Below, piece after piece: positions 59,263-64,000 of a DNA stretch of 64,000 nucleotides. Made by a program: the position numbers and the translations under genes. Under the pieces are notes generated by a model, which saw only the letters and a list, made by a program, of their open reading frames with translations, ran no database searches and was not told where the DNA came from. How positions within the stretch are numbered: the stretch's first letter is position 1; every line of letters starts with the position of its first letter. Source of the DNA: Bacteroidaceae bacterium (GTDB taxonomy: Bacteria > Bacteroidota > Bacteroidia > Bacteroidales > Bacteroidaceae); contig JAKSLJ010000014.1 in the NCBI GenBank assembly GCA_024401275.1, positions 1 to 64,000 of the forward strand, in the 5' to 3' direction.

Positions 59263-60408
59263 TTATGGTCTAACCATTGCCATGGAAGCAGGTATTCCGT
59301 CTTGAGCGCTGAATGTTCCGATGGCGTATTGCTTGCCATCTTGCTCCCAGAAAGCAGTGATGGTGAAGGAACCGACACCACTGGCATTGAGCTTTCCTGC
59401 CGCCCATCGTCCGGAGAATGCATCTGGCGCTTCGTCCGATTCGTTCAAGGTCTCGTTGTCGGAGAAGAAATGAGTGGAATAGCGCTTCAGGTAAAACTTC
59501 GGTCTTTCGTTTGTACCTTCAATGGTAATCGTGCCGAGAGTGTGGGCTTTGCAGTCGTATTTGTTTGAAGGATCGAGGAAGAGGAATGCTTTCCACGAGC
59601 CGGAGATTTCGGAAATGTCAGAAAGTAGCTTTACGCCCGCAGGTCTGCCACGCTTCATTGCTCCATTGATGTACCAACCTTGGAAATCAGCGAGTGTAGG
59701 CCTTGCCCTTGTGCTGAGTGACGCAGCTGATGTAGCTGTTGGAGCAACGGCTTCTGCTATATTCTCATCGACAGCCTCAGCATCTTCTGCAACTTCAGCC
59801 TCTTCTGCCTCGTCCGATACATCCTCGCCAACAGCTGTCATGTCGATTTGGCTGTCATCATCCTTCTGGGTTTCTTCATTCTCGTGGTTAATGACTTCCA
59901 TGGTATTTGCCATTTCGTCTTTGATGTTTCTCGAAGCAACGAAGAGGAAGATGGCTCCACCAATGAGAGCTAACACAAGAGCGATTATTGGAAGGAGAAT
60001 CATGAATGTGATAAGTTTCTTGTGTTTCGGCTTCGAAATATCAACAGTCGAAGAAACAGAAGGCTTTGGCTGCTCTTGAACTACTGGTTGCAGAACGACT
60101 GGTTTTGGAACTACTGGTTCTTCAACTACTGGTTCTTCAACTACTGGCTCTTGAACGACTGGCTCTTGAACTACTGGCTCTTGAACTACTGGCTCTTGAA
60201 CTACTGGCTCTTGAACGACTGGCTCTTGAACTACTGGCTCTTGAGCTACTGGCTCTTGAACTACTGGCTCTTGAGCTACTGGCTCTTGAACTACTGGTTC
60301 TTCAACTTTGTTTTCCACTGATTCTGGTTTAGCCATTGGCTTTCCACAATTCTTGCAGAAAAGCGCTTCGTCGCGGTTTTTTGTACCGCAATATATACAA
60401 TATGCCAT
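59263..60408 (-). CDS. Zinc-ribbon membrane protein with pentapeptide repeat linker
   Basis: A 381-residue protein. One zinc ribbon (CIYCG at 4-8, CKNCGK near 18-23) is followed by 16 tandem five-residue units of the form VQEPV (about 36-115), a helix at about 134-158, an acidic Glu/Asp/Ala linker, and a C-terminal beta-rich domain (about 245-381, DFQGWYINGAMKRG to the end). The repeat unit is 15 bp and nearly identical between copies, so the number may vary by slippage. Layout matches the proteins at 27 and 61420. Function unknown. Confidence 0.85.
   Translation of the reverse strand: MAYCIYCGTKNRDEALFCKNCGKPMAKPESVENKVEEPVVQEPVAQEPVVQEPVAQEPVVQEPVVQEPVVQEPVVQEPVVQEPVVQEPVVEEPVVEEPVVPKPVVLQPVVQEQPKPSVSSTVDISKPKHKKLITFMILLPIIALVLALIGGAIFLFVASRNIKDEMANTMEVINHENEETQKDDDSQIDMTAVGEDVSDEAEEAEVAEDAEAVDENIAEAVAPTATSAASLSTRARPTLADFQGWYINGAMKRGRPAGVKLLSDISEISGSWKAFLFLDPSNKYDCKAHTLGTITIEGTNERPKFYLKRYSTHFFSDNETLNESDEAPDAFSGRWAAGKLNASGVGSFTITAFWEQDGKQYAIGTFSAQDGIPASMAMVRP
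60074..60310. repeat. 15-bp coding tandem repeat
   Basis: About 16 units of ggctcttgaactact and close variants (gagctact, gaacgact, ggttcttcaactact) code for the VQEPV repeats of the gene on the minus strand. Confidence 0.88.
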
Positions 60409-60458
60409 AATAATCTATTTTGAATATATTGGAATCTTTTGGAACTAGCGGTAACTTC

Positions 60459-61382
60459 CTAATACTGAATGACATGAGCATCAACGAGACTCCAGAATCT
60501 ATCTGGGTTATTGATAATGAGCGTGCAAGTGCCGTCGCCATTCTTCTGGATAGTATAACTGTCTTCAGGAGCCTGTGTGCGAAGTTTAGCAGAAGAGTCA
60601 GGAATGCGAATAGTAGTTGTCTGATAGATGTTTATCTTCTTGAAATTGCTGAGACTAGCATTGCTCATGTTCAGCTTTGACTTCTTGAAGAGATTGCCAC
60701 CGTCAAGAATGTTCTTTTCCTTCAGTTCCTGCTTTGTAGCAACAATGTAATAGCCCGTGCTGAGCTTAGCCTTTGTCTCGTTGAGTTCGCTTTCCTTGCG
60801 CTGGTTTTCCTCAGTGAGATTGTTCACGTCGCGAGTGAGGTTTTCGTTGCGCTGCTTCAGTTTACTGATGTCTATCTGGTTGTTTGCAATCTCTGCCTGC
60901 AGACGCTTTATCTCGGCATCCTTGGCGTCGATCTGAGCCTTCATGTTTGCAATCATCTTGCTCATTCTAGCAACGGTAGCCTTGTTCTGCCTTGCCACCT
61001 CATCCAACTGTTCGTCCTTATCAAGATTCTCGCCAGCCAGTCTTTCCAGTTCCGCTTCGAGTTTCTCTATGCGGTTGCGCTGGTTCTGGAGCATCTTGTT
61101 GTATGCCTCGAGGTTAGCCTCCATCTTCTTGCGATTGCCGAGAACGCCCTGTTCCTTGCTTGCTCCAACCATGAAGTTGCCATCAGCAAGTATGACGCTG
61201 TCCATGGAAGTGTTCATGATGCTGATAAACTCGTTTGTACTGTTCAGCATACTCTCGTTCATGTCGAGAATAGTGGTGAGCGAGTCAACTTGATCCTGTA
61301 GGCTAGCTACGTTCTTGTCACATGAAGTGAAGAAACACGCTGCAACGATTGCAACTGATAATAAAGATTTTAATGCTTTCAT
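60459..61382 (-). CDS. Coiled-coil lipoprotein
   Basis: A 307-residue protein with a lipobox (FTSC, Cys at about residue 20). A coiled coil of roughly 190 residues follows (heptads of L/I with E/K/N, for example LQDQVDSLTTILDMNESML and IEKLEAELERLAG), then a C-terminal globular domain of about 100 residues (GYYIVATKQELKEKNILDGG, ...YTIQKNGDGTCTLIINN). This long coiled coil with a Tyr-Val-Ala domain is common in exported Bacteroidetes proteins of unknown function. It lies between two zinc-ribbon membrane protein genes on the same strand. Confidence 0.87.
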   Translation of the reverse strand: MKALKSLLSVAIVAACFFTSCDKNVASLQDQVDSLTTILDMNESMLNSTNEFISIMNTSMDSVILADGNFMVGASKEQGVLGNRKKMEANLEAYNKMLQNQRNRIEKLEAELERLAGENLDKDEQLDEVARQNKATVARMSKMIANMKAQIDAKDAEIKRLQAEIANNQIDISKLKQRNENLTRDVNNLTEENQRKESELNETKAKLSTGYYIVATKQELKEKNILDGGNLFKKSKLNMSNASLSNFKKINIYQTTTIRIPDSSAKLRTQAPEDSYTIQKNGDGTCTLIINNPDRFWSLVDAHVIQY

Positions 61383-61419
61383 ATTTTGTATGTTTTTTTG
61401 TTATTTGATATTTTGAGCT

Positions 61420-64000
61420 TTACTTTATCCTTGTCATGGTGACTTTTGAGCCTGATCTAAGATCACGTGTTGAGATTTTGTTCGGGCCTAACTTGGTCAC
61501 GACAAACACTTCGCCAGAGCTGTATTTGAGATTGAATCCGTCGAAGGTATACCTGCCACTTGAGTTCTGTCCCTTAATGGTGACACCACCAGGAATCCTT
61601 ATCGGAGCTACCGTACCGCTCCATGTGCCGTTGCTGTTGAAGGTCAATGTGGCCTCAACTTTCAGTCCCAATCCGACAGGCATCTTTATGCCGTTTGCCG
61701 TAGTGAGATTAGAAGTTTTCCATGTGCCGACAAGGAATTTGTCGTCCATGCCGCTTGCATTCTCGCGCTCCTGCTGATGCTTGTCCTTTGGTTCCTTTGC
61801 GGCATCTTCTTTTTCAACTTTATTCTTGGCGTCGGCTTTCTTCTTCGCTTCGGCTTCGGCTTTTTTCTTAGCTCCTGCTTCAGCCTTTTTCTTGGCGTCA
61901 GCTCGTTTCTTCGCATCAGCTTTAGCCTTGGCTTCGGCATCAGCTTTCTTCTTGGCTTCAGCTTCTTTTTCGGCTTTCTGCTTAGCCAAGTAATCTTTCC
62001 ATCTTTTATCTTGCGCCTCCAGTTCGGCTTTTTTTGCAGCTTGTTTCGCAGCGTCGGCGTCCTTCTTTTCTTGTCGTATGGACTCCAATTCTTCTCTTAT
62101 GGAAATGCCATCAGCCCTGGTACTCAAGATGTTGTCCTCCATCTTTGCCAGATCCTCGCCTCTCTTGTCAAGGCTACCGGTTAAGGCATTATCAAGTTTG
62201 CCACTGATGCTATTTCTCTTTTCGTCATACAGATCAACCGCCTTGTTGTATGCTCTAGTCATACTGTCATCTCTTCTCTCAAAAGTAGATAAGGCATCAT
62301 TGCTATATTCGCCTTTAATATCCTCCACGTCGGAAGTGAGGCTTACAGTTGAGGTTTCTCCCAGTTTAGGCATCTTGATTTCTTCAGTAGCCTTGGAGCC
62401 ATCTGCATCATAAATGGATACAACGAGTTTTCCCTGGTCTTGGTCGTATATCTTGATGATGAAGTTGCCGTCTTTGTCCTTCTCTGTTGTAGAGTAAAGC
62501 TCGTGCGTAGTTTCGTTATATACTACAGCCATAACGGCAGACGACTCTTCGTCATTGTCCTTAAGCTTTATGATGGATGGGACTTTCTTGCTGTCCCAGT
62601 CAATCGTAGGTCTATCAGTTTCGCCAACGAAGAACTCCTTGGCGGCATCGTAGCCCACTTTGATACCATCAATGATGTCGCTTGCACCAAACACATCCAC
62701 CTTTACGCCTTTGCCTTTCAATTCCATGCCTTCTACGGCTGCATCATACGCTCTGCGGAGAATGATTTCGGCCTTGTTTTCATAGTGATCGGCAATACCA
62801 CTTGTGTTGTCTCCAATGTTATAATTGTCGGTTGCCAAATCAAGACCCGTGCCCATTGCCGATTGGTAATCTGCGGCTAATTCCGGCGAAGGAGCGGATG
62901 CACCAGCCATAAGTGCAAGCCATGTCTTGTTGAAATCCTTGGCAAGATTGCCTCCTGCCTCACCAATCATTTTTGCAGTCTTAACGAATTCCTGATTGCT
63001 TTCAATGCCCAAATCTTCCGCAACCTTCTGGAAATTGGTCGTAGATGAGTGGTCGGGATTAACGGCAAAGTTGACATATTGCATGTACTGCAGCATGGCG
63101 TATGAATCCTTGTCGTACTTACCGTTCTCAAGATTCTTCCACCAGGTCTTATAGTCGCTCACGCCGTCCTTGTAATTTGAAGGAAGGTCATTGAACAGCT
63201 CGCGAAGGTCTTCACCAGACAGCTGCTGCGCCACGGTCATGAGTTTTCTTCTCGTGTCCTTTGCAGCTTTCTTAGGAGCCTTTTGAAAGTCGTAACCGCT
63301 CTTGAAAGGAGGTAGTGTTACTCCAGCGTATGCAGGTGTGGCAATAAGATCGGAAAACTTGAAAGAAGGCACTGCTGCCACCTTCTCGTCTTTGTTGTAT
63401 TCTGCGAATTTCTTAAGGTATGTATTGCCGTTCTCATCCACATCCATCTTTGAAGTGAACACGCCGTGCTCCATCAGTCGGTCGATGGAAGCCTGATAAA
63501 ACTCGCCTTCACGATCCAACTGCAATCCGATGCTTGCCATCATCTTCCAGTAGTAATCCTTGTTCTCGTTGAAGTACTCCTCCGTGTTCTCGCCGAATTT
63601 TGCCGTGAAGCCGTTCGTGAGATAGTCAACATACAGCAGAGTAACGTCACGGCTAAGGTTTGAAGCACGTTCGAACATCTTAAGGTCAAAGCGATAAAGG
63701 TCTGATTTCAGGTAGCTTGCATACTCTATCAACTCTTCCTGCTCGTCGTCCTTGTGCATATACTTGTAAACGCCAAAGATTCCAGCGCCAATGACCGCAA
63801 CAGCAGCCACAGCGACGGCAACGAGAATGCCTACTTTAGATTTCTTCTTCGGCTTTGCTTCTGGCGTAACATTCGAGCTTAACTTAACCTGAGGTTCCGA
63901 CTTCGGAGGGGTTGGCAATTGTGCAGTGTCAGAATCTGCCACCTTTGCTCCGCATTTAGCACAAAACAAAGCGCGATCATCCAACTTTGCGCCACAGTTA
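61420..64000 (-). CDS. Large zinc-ribbon membrane protein (5' end outside window)
   Basis: The frame is open to the window edge. The visible N-terminal part includes NCGAKLDDRALFCAKCGAK, so the first half of the zinc ribbon lies beyond position 64000. A Pro/Lys linker and a helix (VGILVAVAVAAVAVIGAGIF) follow, then about 550 residues of helical and beta extracytoplasmic sequence, a TolA-like Lys/Ala/Glu helix (about 640-740 from the first visible residue), and a C-terminal beta domain (FLVGTWKTSNLTTANG to the end) of lipocalin-like style. At least 860 residues. Function unknown. It is the upstream member of the 64000-59263 group. Confidence 0.82.
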   Translation of the reverse strand, partial: NCGAKLDDRALFCAKCGAKVADSDTAQLPTPPKSEPQVKLSSNVTPEAKPKKKSKVGILVAVAVAAVAVIGAGIFGVYKYMHKDDEQEELIEYASYLKSDLYRFDLKMFERASNLSRDVTLLYVDYLTNGFTAKFGENTEEYFNENKDYYWKMMASIGLQLDREGEFYQASIDRLMEHGVFTSKMDVDENGNTYLKKFAEYNKDEKVAAVPSFKFSDLIATPAYAGVTLPPFKSGYDFQKAPKKAAKDTRRKLMTVAQQLSGEDLRELFNDLPSNYKDGVSDYKTWWKNLENGKYDKDSYAMLQYMQYVNFAVNPDHSSTTNFQKVAEDLGIESNQEFVKTAKMIGEAGGNLAKDFNKTWLALMAGASAPSPELAADYQSAMGTGLDLATDNYNIGDNTSGIADHYENKAEIILRRAYDAAVEGMELKGKGVKVDVFGASDIIDGIKVGYDAAKEFFVGETDRPTIDWDSKKVPSIIKLKDNDEESSAVMAVVYNETTHELYSTTEKDKDGNFIIKIYDQDQGKLVVSIYDADGSKATEEIKMPKLGETSTVSLTSDVEDIKGEYSNDALSTFERRDDSMTRAYNKAVDLYDEKRNSISGKLDNALTGSLDKRGEDLAKMEDNILSTRADGISIREELESIRQEKKDADAAKQAAKKAELEAQDKRWKDYLAKQKAEKEAEAKKKADAEAKAKADAKKRADAKKKAEAGAKKKAEAEAKKKADAKNKVEKEDAAKEPKDKHQQERENASGMDDKFLVGTWKTSNLTTANGIKMPVGLGLKVEATLTFNSNGTWSGTVAPIRIPGGVTIKGQNSSGRYTFDGFNLKYSSGEVFVVTKLGPNKISTRDLRSGSKVTMTRIK

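Noticed and set aside
60022-60332. Open frames of 88-99 codons opposite the pentapeptide repeat
   Set aside because: They are the reverse reading of the 15-bp tandem repeat (LLNYW and ALELL units); the zinc-ribbon protein on the other strand is the real gene.
61777-62184. Hydrophobic 135-codon frame on the plus strand
   Set aside because: It is the complement of the Lys/Ala-rich helix region of the large zinc-ribbon protein; such shadows are always Phe/Leu-rich.

Overview
The window looks like a chromosomal segment of a Bacteroidales gut or rumen bacterium, most likely Prevotellaceae (Prevotella/Segatella). The reasons are Bacteroidetes-type promoters (TTTG, about 20 nt, TAnnTTTG), a stand-alone SusC-like plug protein, many Prevotella-style exported proteins ending their signal peptide in 'A(N)AQ', GH115/GH43/GH13 polysaccharide enzymes, and GyrA and malate dehydrogenase sequences of Bacteroidetes character. 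No rRNA, tRNA, CRISPR array, insertion sequence with a transposase, or replication origin was recognised.

Layout. 0-1.9 kb: a double zinc-ribbon membrane protein, then an orphan HTH (antitoxin-like) gene behind a stop-interrupted partner, and a block of repeats. 1.9-8.3 kb (minus): a partner-switching module (STAS antagonist, RsbW-like kinase, RsbU/SpoIIE-like phosphatase) next to an ABCG-like transporter with a TerB-like N-terminal domain, and an upstream lipoprotein. 8.5-12.2 kb: a GH115 alpha-glucuronidase and a stand-alone TonB plug protein. 12.2-19.7 kb (minus): a run of small exported proteins (DUF4424-like plus YARHG, lipoprotein, SH3-like and unknown) downstream of a UshA-like 5'-nucleotidase. 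19.8-25 kb (minus): TMEM43, LemA and two paralogous TPM-domain proteins with zinc ribbons. 25.2-28.1 kb: nitroreductase and Tex. 28.6-32.1 kb: a DUF2207 membrane protein and a LemA protein fused to a lipoprotein-like second half. 32.1-36.5 kb: ArgC, a CE1-like esterase and a GH43 enzyme. 36.5-42.4 kb: a candidate small RNA, aldo/keto reductase, amidohydrolase, malate dehydrogenase, TilS and RlmI-like methyltransferase. 42.5-48.7 kb: gyrA, an exported TPR protein and a modular GH13 alpha-amylase. 48.9-54 kb: an AT-rich island with a short Rhs-core protein carrying a metallopeptidase-like C-terminal toxin domain, its overlapping putative immunity gene, two orphan immunity-like membrane/lipoprotein genes separated by repeats, and an AAA ATPase. 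54-64 kb: DUF2461, an exported alpha/beta hydrolase, exported unknowns, a decayed mobile-element remnant, a coiled-coil lipoprotein and two further zinc-ribbon membrane proteins, the last cut by the window edge.

How the parts relate. Three themes recur. One is envelope surveillance: zinc-ribbon membrane proteins, two LemA systems, TPM, TMEM43, SH3/YARHG proteins and a partner-switching cascade coupled to a TerB-ABC transporter. The second is hemicellulose and starch use: GH115, GH43, esterase and amylase. The third is polymorphic-toxin warfare: the Rhs tip cassette array, where a 113-bp promoter-plus-start-codon block is duplicated. Intergenic spaces hold several families of palindromic repeats, all without a transposase here, and one such repeat sits in frame inside a coding gene.
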